Made by a program: the position numbers and the translations under genes
Shown: positions 55,051 through 63,334 of the stretch, in pieces
Numbering within the stretch: the first letter of the stretch is position 1
Layout of the letters: every line of letters starts with the position of its first letter
Notes under the pieces: model-generated
What the model was told of the DNA's origin: nothing
Databases searched by the model: none
The model's input: only the letters and a program-made list of their open reading frames with translations
Origin: a virus
Virus record (IMG/VR): IMGVR_UViG_3300029319_008461
Coordinates: 16,845-80,844 of that record
Reading direction: 5' to 3' (one strand)
DNA length: 64,000 nt

Positions 55051-58000
55051 TTGGCAGCCGGCGATAGAAATCAAGAACAAGAACAGTCACCAGATCTTCG
55101 ACAACAGGAATTAGTCCGAGAGAGGAGAAGGTTTTATGACCGCCTCACCAATGTGGAGTCTGGACAGTTTGTCGGCAGCGGGGTTGATTTCTATGAGTTT
55201 GTGCAGCCAGAAGGAGCAGTCAATCAAAAAGCGCAATCTATCGATGTTTTGTCGGGGGAAAGAAGCCCGGACTTTGTATCAAGACAAGTCATAGCACAAA
55301 GAAATTTAACTACTCTTGACCCAATAAACAGATACTACGCTATGGGCGGAGATAGAGTGCTTAGGGCTAAGGTTACTTTCACGCCACTAGAGTCAAACGA
55401 TGCTTATGGGAACCAAAGACTGACCCCAGAGGCACCCACATCAGTGAATGTCAATTTTAATGTTGGCGGTTATAAGCGTGAGGGGTCTAGGACAGAAATT
55501 AAAGGGGTTGTCCGATCGCAAAAAACAGACATTCTAAATGCTTTCTCTAATACAGCCGTGGAAAAAAATCCTAACCTTCCTTTTGCTGAAGGAAAATATA
55601 GAGGGTTTGTTTTCCCAAGAGGGTCTGGACGCCAAGAAGAACCGTTTAATTTTTATACTGAGATAAGTAACTTGGCATCTGCTGGTGGCGGAGAAGTCTT
55701 TACAACCTTTAGTCAGGTTGAGGCGTACTTTCCCCTGTCTCAAGGTGGACGTGGACAGGGAAGACAAAATGGGCCTCTGACTAAGACTATTGGCGGTGAT
55801 CCAGAAGTGGTCGATACCCCAGGGGGACAAAGAAGCTTGTTTGCTATAAGTCCGAGAATGGAAAGAATTCTTAGAGTCTTAGATTATGACACATTTGAAG
55901 AATTCACGACTGATCACCCGATGTTTAGAACTGAGCCTGTTGGTGGATTTGGTGCTGGATATTCGGACAAACAAGTGCCGCAGAACAGAGGTGGTTCTCC
56001 TTATGATGGATACACTAATGAAATCAGGGCAGTCCTTGAAAGGATTAGAGACTCATATGATCTTAGTAAGGCTTTGGAGGCCGCAAATGCTACATTGACT
56101 AGGACAGAAAGAATTATAATACAAAACCAACGAGATCCTGTCGTATATGAATTTTATGATTTTGAAACTAAGACTAGCTTTGTAGACGATCCTTATATTT
56201 CTGTCTTGAACCAAAATGCAGGAACTCGGCCTCAAAGACAGTTATCCGTGTCACGTTTTCGACCTGCAAAGGTAGAGGCTGTTTTTAATTATGCACTTGA
56301 GGGCTACGATAATAATATTGCAAATCGCACTATACCTGAATCTGCTCTTCCTAATTTGTATGTTTATCAATTAGCGGTTGGAGCAGATCCCATCCAGGGG
56401 CTGACCGGGGAAGGTTGGGACGCATCTCCTCAAGGAAGAGAGGTCAAAAGAGGATACGATGGGTTAGTCACTTTAAACGAATTTATATCTGGAACTTTGC
56501 CAAGGCTTAGGGCAGATCAAAATGGTGAAGACGGAGCCATTTCTGAGTATCTAACTCAATATGGACAAGCTACCCAGAACTCAAATGTTGTTGTTGATCT
56601 AACTTCCTCAGTTGCTAGAAGATATTATAATCAAATCACTGATGCGACATCAATGAATTTGTATGAAGAGTTTAATCAGTACAAACATCAGTTCCCATTA
56701 TATAATGAAGTATCCATTCCGATGACAGAAAGAGGTAGTCTTAACACTTTGTTAAACCAAAGTATTGGCGCAACTTCTATGGTGAATTCAATCTTAAATG
56801 CTACCCCGGAAACAACTCCATTTAACTTTACAAGCTATGGTGCCATAGCACCCGGTGTTAGAAGCTTTGGCGGCGAAGGGGATGAACAACGAAGAGAGAT
56901 TGCAATCGTTGAGGCCAATTTAACAACTAAAGTTTACAACTTTGACACTTGGTTAGATGCGACCTCTGCTGCACTTAATCTTGATGATACGGCAGAACTA
57001 AGCTTGAATGGACCCTGGCGAGAAAGAAATGGTGGACAAGCCGCTGTAAGTGCCTGGAAGAACCAGGTTAGGAGTCTTGTTACTAGAGAAGCTCGTCAAA
57101 AAATGATAATGTATAAAGATTTGCTAGAGGGCACCAGAACACTAAGTGATTCAACCACTATCATGTATAAGTTGGTAAAGTATGCAGCAGGCGATAGAAT
57201 ATATGACACCCAAAAACGAACAGTTGTGCAGAACTTCTTTTTTGCTAACACTAATGAAATAGATCTTTTAAACTTTGTCGATACACAGGTAAAGTCAAAT
57301 AAATTCTATCAGTATGAATTATACGCTTATGATGTTGTTTACGGTTCTAAGTTTGAATTTAGAACAAGATTTGCAACATACCCAGTTGAGGGAGACACTA
57401 TAATAGAAAGAAGATCTCAAACTCGTGGTACGTTGGCCTTTTTCTCTTTTAACGTGAACACTAAACCAAGCGTTAAGATAGTTGAGTATCCTTTAACAAT
57501 TGGTGGCTGGCGACGCAGGATAACAGTTGGTCCGCAGAAAGGTCAACTAGGCACCGTTGCTGTCCCGACCATACAAGAACGGCCAGATCTCGTCATTGGT
57601 GGTGTAAGCTACCCTATAACAAAAATTATAGCTTCGCCTCCATTGGCACCGGAAGCTAGTATTCTGTCGTACCAAAACACTAGCAATAAGATTCTAATAA
57701 ATTTACAAAGGTCCGTTGGAGAATATCTAGGGCGTGATGCATTGCCTTATGTAGCATTTAATGAAACGGAAGAAGAATTTTTAGCAGACTTGTCAGCAAA
57801 CCAAAAACTGGCCGATCCAAACCAAAGGGGTAGAACAGTTGCATACAAAGCGGCAAAAGGAGCCCCTCAGATGTTAATATACAGAGCCGACCAAATAAAT
57901 ACTGACGTTGCAACACCTCTTGATTTTTATAAGTCATTTTCTGGCAAACTGTACAAGACCTTAAACATTACGCAAGGAGCTAATCTTCAAAACTCTGCTC

Positions 58001-58434
58001 TAGCTTATGACTTTGTTGACAACATAGAGCCAAACAGAAAATACTATTATACTTTCCGATCGGCCGTTGGTGATCTTTTTTCTAATCCCACACCCATTTT
58101 TGAGGTTGAACTTAAATTAACCAACGGCTTTTATTCTCCAATAGTTAAGGAATTTGTAGCTAGCGCTTCAACAACTCAGATGCCAGCCAAAACTATGAAT
58201 AGATTTATAGAAATAAAAGGTGCAGATATTCAAACTTTACCTTTTGCTGAGGTTAGTCAAAATAGTGGGTTTGTGGACGCCAGAACTGGACTTTTTGCAT
58301 CCGAAAAAAGCCTTGTTGAGCAAACAGGTATCAATGGAATTACCGGGAACAAATTTATTGTTAGGTTAACATCCAGAGATACGGGGCGAAAAGTTAATAT
58401 TGTTCTGGACTTTACGAGCAAGGAAAACAGGTAA
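55051..58434 (+). CDS. Large virion structural protein (1127 aa), TTG start
   Basis: This 1127-aa protein is probably another tail or baseplate component. It begins at TTG 55051, one base after the previous stop, with GAGAGGA seven bases before it. No ATG is available in the N-terminal region, so the rare start is well supported. The N-terminus is charged and helical (RQQELVRERRRFYDRLTN). Later parts contain fibronectin-like strand patterns (NKIIASPPLAPEASILSYQN type, around 860-890, and NRKYYYTFRSAVGD around 990-1010). The last domain ends RDTGRKVNIVLDF. No enzyme signature is visible. Confidence 0.6.
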   Translation: MAAGDRNQEQEQSPDLRQQELVRERRRFYDRLTNVESGQFVGSGVDFYEFVQPEGAVNQKAQSIDVLSGERSPDFVSRQVIAQRNLTTLDPINRYYAMGGDRVLRAKVTFTPLESNDAYGNQRLTPEAPTSVNVNFNVGGYKREGSRTEIKGVVRSQKTDILNAFSNTAVEKNPNLPFAEGKYRGFVFPRGSGRQEEPFNFYTEISNLASAGGGEVFTTFSQVEAYFPLSQGGRGQGRQNGPLTKTIGGDPEVVDTPGGQRSLFAISPRMERILRVLDYDTFEEFTTDHPMFRTEPVGGFGAGYSDKQVPQNRGGSPYDGYTNEIRAVLERIRDSYDLSKALEAANATLTRTERIIIQNQRDPVVYEFYDFETKTSFVDDPYISVLNQNAGTRPQRQLSVSRFRPAKVEAVFNYALEGYDNNIANRTIPESALPNLYVYQLAVGADPIQGLTGEGWDASPQGREVKRGYDGLVTLNEFISGTLPRLRADQNGEDGAISEYLTQYGQATQNSNVVVDLTSSVARRYYNQITDATSMNLYEEFNQYKHQFPLYNEVSIPMTERGSLNTLLNQSIGATSMVNSILNATPETTPFNFTSYGAIAPGVRSFGGEGDEQRREIAIVEANLTTKVYNFDTWLDATSAALNLDDTAELSLNGPWRERNGGQAAVSAWKNQVRSLVTREARQKMIMYKDLLEGTRTLSDSTTIMYKLVKYAAGDRIYDTQKRTVVQNFFFANTNEIDLLNFVDTQVKSNKFYQYELYAYDVVYGSKFEFRTRFATYPVEGDTIIERRSQTRGTLAFFSFNVNTKPSVKIVEYPLTIGGWRRRITVGPQKGQLGTVAVPTIQERPDLVIGGVSYPITKIIASPPLAPEASILSYQNTSNKILINLQRSVGEYLGRDALPYVAFNETEEEFLADLSANQKLADPNQRGRTVAYKAAKGAPQMLIYRADQINTDVATPLDFYKSFSGKLYKTLNITQGANLQNSALAYDFVDNIEPNRKYYYTFRSAVGDLFSNPTPIFEVELKLTNGFYSPIVKEFVASASTTQMPAKTMNRFIEIKGADIQTLPFAEVSQNSGFVDARTGLFASEKSLVEQTGINGITGNKFIVRLTSRDTGRKVNIVLDFTSKENR

Positions 58435-58458
58435 AAGGATCAAAAAGGTAAAAACAAT

Positions 58459-58496
58459 ACTACTTATTAAGAACTTGAACGTTCAATAAGAATAGT
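58459..58496 (+). promoter_or_regulatory. Bulged inverted repeat / RNA hairpin in intergenic gap
   Basis: The 83-base gap between two virion genes holds an extended inverted repeat. The outer arms are ACTA and TAGT, the next arms CTTATT and AATAAG, and the inner arms GAAC and GTTC, closed by a TTGAAC loop. An AA bulge lies on each side at different levels, giving 14 paired bases in all. No run of T follows, so it is not a classical intrinsic terminator. It may be a processing or stability element, or a weak attenuator, in the late mRNA. Confidence 0.5.
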
Positions 58497-58517
58497 TATT
58501 CACAAGAGGGAGCCAAA

Positions 58518-59558
58518 ATGGCGTTTTTAGATAACAGTGGCGATATCATCTTAGATGCGGTTTTAACTGACACAGGTAGAAAAAGATTAGCAGCAGGTGA
58601 CGGAAGTTTTCGTATTGCAAAATTTGCTGTTGGTGACGACGAAATAGATTACAATCTTTATAGAAATAGTAATAGTTCTGAGGGTGCTCATCCTAGCGGC
58701 TCTGCTTTCTATGATGTTAACATTCTTCAGTCTCCTGTGCTAGAGGCCTTCACTAACAACACATCTATTATGAACCACAAGCTGGTGTCTTACTCTCGTG
58801 ACGATTTGCTTTATTTGCCCGTTATCAAGAATAATGATACTGTTTCTCAAACAGTCGATAAAAACACAACTGCATTTACAGATATTCCAGTTGGTGGATA
58901 TTTGGTAACTACAGATTACACAACATCTGATCCTGACACGTTTTCGTCAGCTACGTCTACTTCTCCATTTAGAACGTTTGTGGGTGTTGTTCGTGGAAAT
59001 CGCAGCTTCGCAACTGCTGGTCAATTTATTTGTCTTGATCAGGGTATAGATAATACAGACCTGTCTGTGCAGAAACTAGACAGCGCAGATGCGCTTAGAG
59101 AAACCCAGTATCTTGTAGAGATGGACAATAGATTAGTTCAAGTGTTGTCTTTGGATGGTACCACCGTAGCTCGGCCTTCATTCATTGATGATGATAATAT
59201 TGCAAGCTACTACTTCTCTTTAAATTCAAACGCACAATACTTTGCAGCACCGGATGGACAAGCGCCAGGTGTAGCAGAGTTTAATAGATCCACCAACGAA
59301 GATTCACCTGCCGATACATTTTCAGTTATAGGCGATACAAACGGTGGACGTTATGGCACTAGGTTTGCTTTCCGTCTTTTGGCGGCAGAAAACCTACAGA
59401 CTAGCAACGTTCTGTTTGATAAACTAGGTGGCAATACAGCGTCTAATTACGTTAATAGCGGTGCTGTGTTTAGGTTTATTGACTCAACAATTAGAGTCAC
59501 AGGTTTTACAACTGGATATAGAGTTGATATTCCTGTTAGATTTGTAAAGAAAACATAA
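58518..59558 (+). CDS. Virion structural protein, conserved in T4-like phages
   Basis: This 346-aa protein starts AFLDNSGDIILDAVLTDTGR and continues KRLAAGDGSFRIAKFAVGDDE. I know this opening from tail/baseplate structural proteins of several large myoviruses. The rest is beta-rich (FRTFVGVVRGNRSFATAG, RVTGFTTGYRVDIPVRF). A GAGGGAG ribosome site precedes ATG 58518. It follows the hairpin and may begin a separately translated part of the late message. The exact place in the virion is unknown. Confidence 0.65.
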   Translation: MAFLDNSGDIILDAVLTDTGRKRLAAGDGSFRIAKFAVGDDEIDYNLYRNSNSSEGAHPSGSAFYDVNILQSPVLEAFTNNTSIMNHKLVSYSRDDLLYLPVIKNNDTVSQTVDKNTTAFTDIPVGGYLVTTDYTTSDPDTFSSATSTSPFRTFVGVVRGNRSFATAGQFICLDQGIDNTDLSVQKLDSADALRETQYLVEMDNRLVQVLSLDGTTVARPSFIDDDNIASYYFSLNSNAQYFAAPDGQAPGVAEFNRSTNEDSPADTFSVIGDTNGGRYGTRFAFRLLAAENLQTSNVLFDKLGGNTASNYVNSGAVFRFIDSTIRVTGFTTGYRVDIPVRFVKKT

Positions 59559-59572
59559 ATAAGGGTTAAATA

Positions 59573-60721
59573 ATGGCGACATCATTCAAAACATTACAGG
59601 CTTCTGATATACAATCATCAAGAACTAGACTTCACGAGGCCATTCCGATAACAGGAACAATCGTCTCGGGCACCTATTTGGTCGCCAATGCATCTACTAA
59701 TGTAAAAAACTTTAGTCACGGGATGTTCCAGAGCGTTTTTGACTATCCTTTCCTGAGTTCATCTGCGAACCACATATTTGACATTACAGTCGGACTTAGT
59801 GCTAACTCTGCCTTGTCCGCTTCAACAAATACTCAGGGCAAGCAAAAACTTCAATTGTACAATCAAATGGCTCAAATTCTAGTGGGACACGATGCTACTG
59901 GTAGTATTAGAGAGTTTGATAAAGATGGAGATTTGACGTCAGGAGAGAAGTTTCATGACGCACTGTTCTTTAACTTTTCAAGATTGTTGGTGAAAGATGA
60001 GATTCAAAAGGGTACGTTTAGGATGGAATTTAGTGTCGATCCTACAGGTGCTTATGATCAGATCTCTAGAACCAACCGTGTCATTAAGATTGAGGACTCG
60101 TCCGGCTCAAATTCATTTAAGACAAATTCGCCTGCTGGCGAATATGGTATTTTGTTTGTTACCTCGTCAACTAGTGGTACTCTTAATACTGACCTTGAGC
60201 ACAACCAAGGACTTCCTTGTGGGCTCTTGTATTATCAAGCCGGCATCGCTGTGCTTACATCATCCTTATTCAAGGTCCACGCAAGTGGTGGTCTTCTTGG
60301 TAATGAGTTATATGGTTGGGGTGGAAACTTAGCTCCAAACACGGGCGGTAAAGTTACCATGGACAGTGCCTCAAATCGTAACATTGACGAGACGCTGAAG
60401 TTAAATTCAATCAGCGGATCGGCCGATGATCTAAGGAACAGACTTCAGGATATCTATTTTGCTAACACGACGGAGCTTAACTCAACGATTTATTTCTGCC
60501 GTGCAAATGCAACAGATTTTAATTACTCAAGTAACCCAACGTATTTGTCTAAGAGTCAGATTCGTGTTAAAGAGACCAGAGAAGATTCGCCCGTGTCGTA
60601 TATAACGACGGTTGGCTTGTATGGTGCAAACAATGAGTTGCTCGCTGTTGCCAAACTAAGCGAACCACTTAAGAAGACTCCAGCGAACGAGTTTACCTTG
60701 CGGGTTAGATTAGACTACTAA
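59573..60721 (+). CDS. Virion structural protein, paralogue of the next gene
   Basis: This 382-aa protein is beta-rich, with Ser/Thr/Asn-rich surfaces (YLVANASTNVKNFSHG, SSSANHIFDITVGL). The C-terminal domain ends ITTVGLYGANNELLAVAKLS and LRVRLDY. The same ending pattern, with KVAIYDEDKNLLGIAKL and LKLDF, closes the next protein, so the two are likely paralogues. They may form related fibre or baseplate parts. A late-promoter-like CATAAATA sits at 59554-59561, but it is too close to the ATG to be convincing. Confidence 0.6.
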   Translation: MATSFKTLQASDIQSSRTRLHEAIPITGTIVSGTYLVANASTNVKNFSHGMFQSVFDYPFLSSSANHIFDITVGLSANSALSASTNTQGKQKLQLYNQMAQILVGHDATGSIREFDKDGDLTSGEKFHDALFFNFSRLLVKDEIQKGTFRMEFSVDPTGAYDQISRTNRVIKIEDSSGSNSFKTNSPAGEYGILFVTSSTSGTLNTDLEHNQGLPCGLLYYQAGIAVLTSSLFKVHASGGLLGNELYGWGGNLAPNTGGKVTMDSASNRNIDETLKLNSISGSADDLRNRLQDIYFANTTELNSTIYFCRANATDFNYSSNPTYLSKSQIRVKETREDSPVSYITTVGLYGANNELLAVAKLSEPLKKTPANEFTLRVRLDY

Positions 60722-60733
60722 CGGGGGTGCAAA

Positions 60734-62080
60734 ATGCCGTTCCTCCATGAGTTTGGTCCCGACGATATTTTCCAGAACGACTTGGAGACAAGTCCAACTA
60801 AGAGGATTACTGCGTACAGTGGATCTTTGTATATTGATGAGGCAAGATTCAAAGGCCTTAATGTTGCCACGTCTTCGATAAGTTTATATGAGTTAAACGT
60901 TGATAGGGCAGCTACCCTTGACGACATCAATAGTATTCATGCCTTTGTGGTAAAAGACGGCAGCAATATGTCGTTCAATAGCATAACAACAGGAACCTAT
61001 AGTGAAGCAGAATATGGAACAAAGCTGACAGGTGCCTACCCGATAACGGCTAGTATTGACAGACAGTATATTTATGGTGGTAGAACTTGGCCGTTTGGAC
61101 ATTTGTTTAGACCAAATAATGCTGACAAATTACCAGAGGGAACAACTGACTTATATTTTAGCCAAAGTAAAAGTTTGTTATCTTTAAGAACATCAATTGA
61201 TAAATATAAAAAATATAGCAGTCTTTATACTTTCTCCGGAAGTAAAACAGTAGATCCAACTTTGCCTCCGTTTTTAACTGGGGCAATCAATCTTATAAGT
61301 ATACCATCAATATTTTATGGATCTACCCTCGAAAAAGGTAGTGTGGAATTAGAGTTCTACTACAGCGGTACTCTCATGGACAAGTGTCGTGATGAAAGAA
61401 GGAATGGGGAACTTATTTCGGGACAACCGGGAGCCCTAACCAGTGGAACAACAGTAGGGCTTGTTTTATATGATGAGGGCTTCATCTTGCTGTATAACGA
61501 GGAGCCTATAAATGGTGATGACGAAATATTAGATTCATACTCGGCTACAGGGTCCGAAGGCGCTGGCAAGGGGTTTAGACCAAATTGGACATATTTTTGG
61601 TCGTACAACACAGGGTCATCTGGTAGTCAGGGTATTGAAGCCGCAGACGGCGTTGACCACGCCCCTGGCGGTGCGACTAGAACAGATGCTAATTTCGGAT
61701 ACTTTCCAAGCTCCAGTCACTTTGTCATGAGCTTTAGGGGTAAAAACACTGTTCCAACAATGACCATGTTTGCCAACGCACCGGCCGGGAAATTAAATAA
61801 TTCACTGAACCCAACTTGGATATCTTCATCTTATTCTAGCTGGAAAGAGCAAATACATTTTGATAGCTCATCTTACATAGAACCTAAAGAGATCGCTATT
61901 AAGAACACTGTTGAGTCAGAATATTGCAACTTTGAAGATAAGTTTGAAAAGCAAACATTTATTAGTAAAGTTGCAATATACGACGAGGATAAAAATCTTC
62001 TGGGTATTGCTAAATTGGCGACCCCAGTCTTGAAAAAAGAAACAGATTCCTACACATTTAAACTTAAGCTTGACTTCTAG
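60734..62080 (+). CDS. Virion structural protein, paralogue of the preceding gene
   Basis: This 448-aa protein begins PFLHEFGPDDIFQNDLETSP and is rich in aromatic and Ser residues in the middle (YFWSYNTGSSGSQG, FRGKNTVPTMTMFANAP). The last 60 residues match those of the 382-aa protein in layout (FISKVAIYDEDKNLLGIAKL, then a strand ending LKLDF). A GGGGGTG ribosome site lies before ATG 60734. It is the last gene of the structural run. A carbohydrate-binding or fibre function is possible; no catalytic motif is seen. Confidence 0.6.
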   Translation: MPFLHEFGPDDIFQNDLETSPTKRITAYSGSLYIDEARFKGLNVATSSISLYELNVDRAATLDDINSIHAFVVKDGSNMSFNSITTGTYSEAEYGTKLTGAYPITASIDRQYIYGGRTWPFGHLFRPNNADKLPEGTTDLYFSQSKSLLSLRTSIDKYKKYSSLYTFSGSKTVDPTLPPFLTGAINLISIPSIFYGSTLEKGSVELEFYYSGTLMDKCRDERRNGELISGQPGALTSGTTVGLVLYDEGFILLYNEEPINGDDEILDSYSATGSEGAGKGFRPNWTYFWSYNTGSSGSQGIEAADGVDHAPGGATRTDANFGYFPSSSHFVMSFRGKNTVPTMTMFANAPAGKLNNSLNPTWISSSYSSWKEQIHFDSSSYIEPKEIAIKNTVESEYCNFEDKFEKQTFISKVAIYDEDKNLLGIAKLATPVLKKETDSYTFKLKLDF

Positions 62081-62086
62081 TATAAT
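62081..62086 (+). promoter_or_regulatory. Perfect -10-like TATAAT upstream of RuvC-like gene
   Basis: A perfect TATAAT lies six bases before the ATG at 62093. No good -35 hexamer is present at the right distance (a TTGACT at 62070 is only five bases away), and the gene has no ribosome site. If used, it would give a leaderless or nearly leaderless mRNA. Chance occurrence in AT-rich DNA is quite possible. Confidence 0.25.
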
Positions 62087-62092
62087 CACAAT

Positions 62093-62671
62093 ATGATTTT
62101 AGGACTAGATGTATCGACCACTATGGTCGGCTATGCTGTTGTAGATCCAGACACCCGTTCACTTGTGGAGGTTGATTCTTGGGATATCTCAAAGAGCGAT
62201 TCTATTTTCGATAAGGCTGAGATTATTGGGTCTGAATTGTATACCTTAAGGTCAAAATATAACATTGATAAAGTCTTTGTTGAGACAGCGCTTAAGAAAT
62301 TTCTCCCAGGCAGATCTCGTGCGGATACAATAATAAAGCTGGCTAAGTTTAATGGTATTATTTCTTGGGTATCGTTTGAGTGCTTTGATATGGAGCCAAC
62401 TTACATTAATGTCAATACAGCTAGAACACTTTATGGATTATCTTTTCCTCGTGGAACCAAAGGACCACAAAGAAAAAGAATGGTCATTGAGGCTGTCATT
62501 GAAAAAGAGAAAACATCCTTCAAGTATGAAATGGCCCGTGGTGGCAAGAACTATAAAAAGGGAACAGATGACAAAGCAGATGCTGTTGTTATAGCTCGTG
62601 CCGGCGAATATATTCTAAGGAACAAAGATAACAAGGGTTTCTTGACAGAGAAAATAATATTAGTAGACTAA
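62093..62671 (+). CDS. RuvC-like Holliday-junction resolvase
   Basis: This 192-aa protein has the RNase H-fold of RuvC. The catalytic acids are visible: Asp6 in ILGLDVSTTMVGYAV, Glu64 in VFVETALKK, and Asp159/Asp160 with Asp163 in GTDDKADAVVIARAG. It should cut branched DNA during phage recombination and before packaging. T4 itself uses the unrelated endonuclease VII (gp49) for this; RuvC-like enzymes are common in other large phages. The start is fixed because Asp6 must be included, yet no ribosome site precedes it. Confidence 0.82.
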   Translation: MILGLDVSTTMVGYAVVDPDTRSLVEVDSWDISKSDSIFDKAEIIGSELYTLRSKYNIDKVFVETALKKFLPGRSRADTIIKLAKFNGIISWVSFECFDMEPTYINVNTARTLYGLSFPRGTKGPQRKRMVIEAVIEKEKTSFKYEMARGGKNYKKGTDDKADAVVIARAGEYILRNKDNKGFLTEKIILVD

Positions 62672-62678
62672 AAATTAC

Positions 62679-62706
62679 TTGACCTGGCAAGAACTTGTGG
62701 TATTAT
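62679..62706 (+). promoter_or_regulatory. Sigma70-type promoter before HAD/primase genes
   Basis: The 57-base gap after the RuvC-like gene contains TTGACC (62679-62684), a 16-base spacer, and TATTAT (62701-62706) preceded by TGG, an extended -10 feature. A second reading, TATACT at 62704, gives a 19-base spacer. Transcription would begin just before the strong GGAGGGAGG ribosome site. This is the best host-type promoter in the window and marks a new transcription unit. Promoter strength was judged by eye only. Confidence 0.6.
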
Positions 62707-62728
62707 ACTCTTGGAGGGAGGTGTCCCT

Positions 62729-63334
62729 ATGAGATACCAAGTTTTTAGTGATATGGATGGTGTCCTCGTCAACTTCGAGGAAGGTGTCCTGAGTTATATG
62801 AACAAGCGCCTGCGAGAACTTCGCCACGAGCCTGATCATCCTGATTATAAACTCGCCCGTTCGGCAGCCAAAGAACTTGGCGGCTGGGATGTGGTGATCA
62901 ACAAGTGGCACATTGCCCGCTCTGACCAAGAGAGTAGCCTGCCTCGGAACTATCGTGTCCGAGACTTTATGTACCGAATGGTTGAGGATGACGTTGATCT
63001 CTGGGCCAATCTTGGCTGGGAGCGTGGCGGCAAAGAACTGTGGGATTACATCAAAGATATTCCAGGGTTGGAGATTTTGTCTGCTCCGATGGCTGAAGGT
63101 TCCAAAGTCGGCAAGCGAATCTGGGTTGCTCGTGAGTTGGGGCTGCCAGTTGAAAAGGTCAACTTGTCTGATAGCAAGAAACCCTATGGAGTTTGGAACG
63201 GCAAGCAGGGTCTCCTGATCGACGACCGTGACAAGTACGTTAACGAGTTCCGAGAGGGCGGTGGTATTGCCATCAAGCACGATCCCGATAATGTTGCGGC
63301 AACGATCGCTCAACTTAAAGAGCTAGGACTGTGA
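62729..63334 (+). CDS. HAD-superfamily 5'(3')-nucleotidase-like protein
   Basis: This 201-aa HAD protein has motif I in QVFSDMDGVLVNF (nucleophile Asp8, Asp10), motif II near EILSAPM, and motif III/IV around LLIDDRDKYVNEF. The layout resembles phage and bacterial 5'(3')-deoxyribonucleotidases, which dephosphorylate nucleoside monophosphates. ATG 62729 follows a strong GGAGGGAGG site. Codon third positions are richer in C and G than in the virion genes. The stop is followed in the same frame by the primase start. Confidence 0.75.
   Translation: MRYQVFSDMDGVLVNFEEGVLSYMNKRLRELRHEPDHPDYKLARSAAKELGGWDVVINKWHIARSDQESSLPRNYRVRDFMYRMVEDDVDLWANLGWERGGKELWDYIKDIPGLEILSAPMAEGSKVGKRIWVARELGLPVEKVNLSDSKKPYGVWNGKQGLLIDDRDKYVNEFREGGGIAIKHDPDNVAATIAQLKELGL

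Noticed and set aside
59554-59561. T4-type late promoter (CATAAATA, one mismatch to TATAAATA)
   Set aside because: It overlaps the end of a gene and lies only eleven bases before the next ATG, leaving almost no leader; AT-rich DNA gives such matches by chance.
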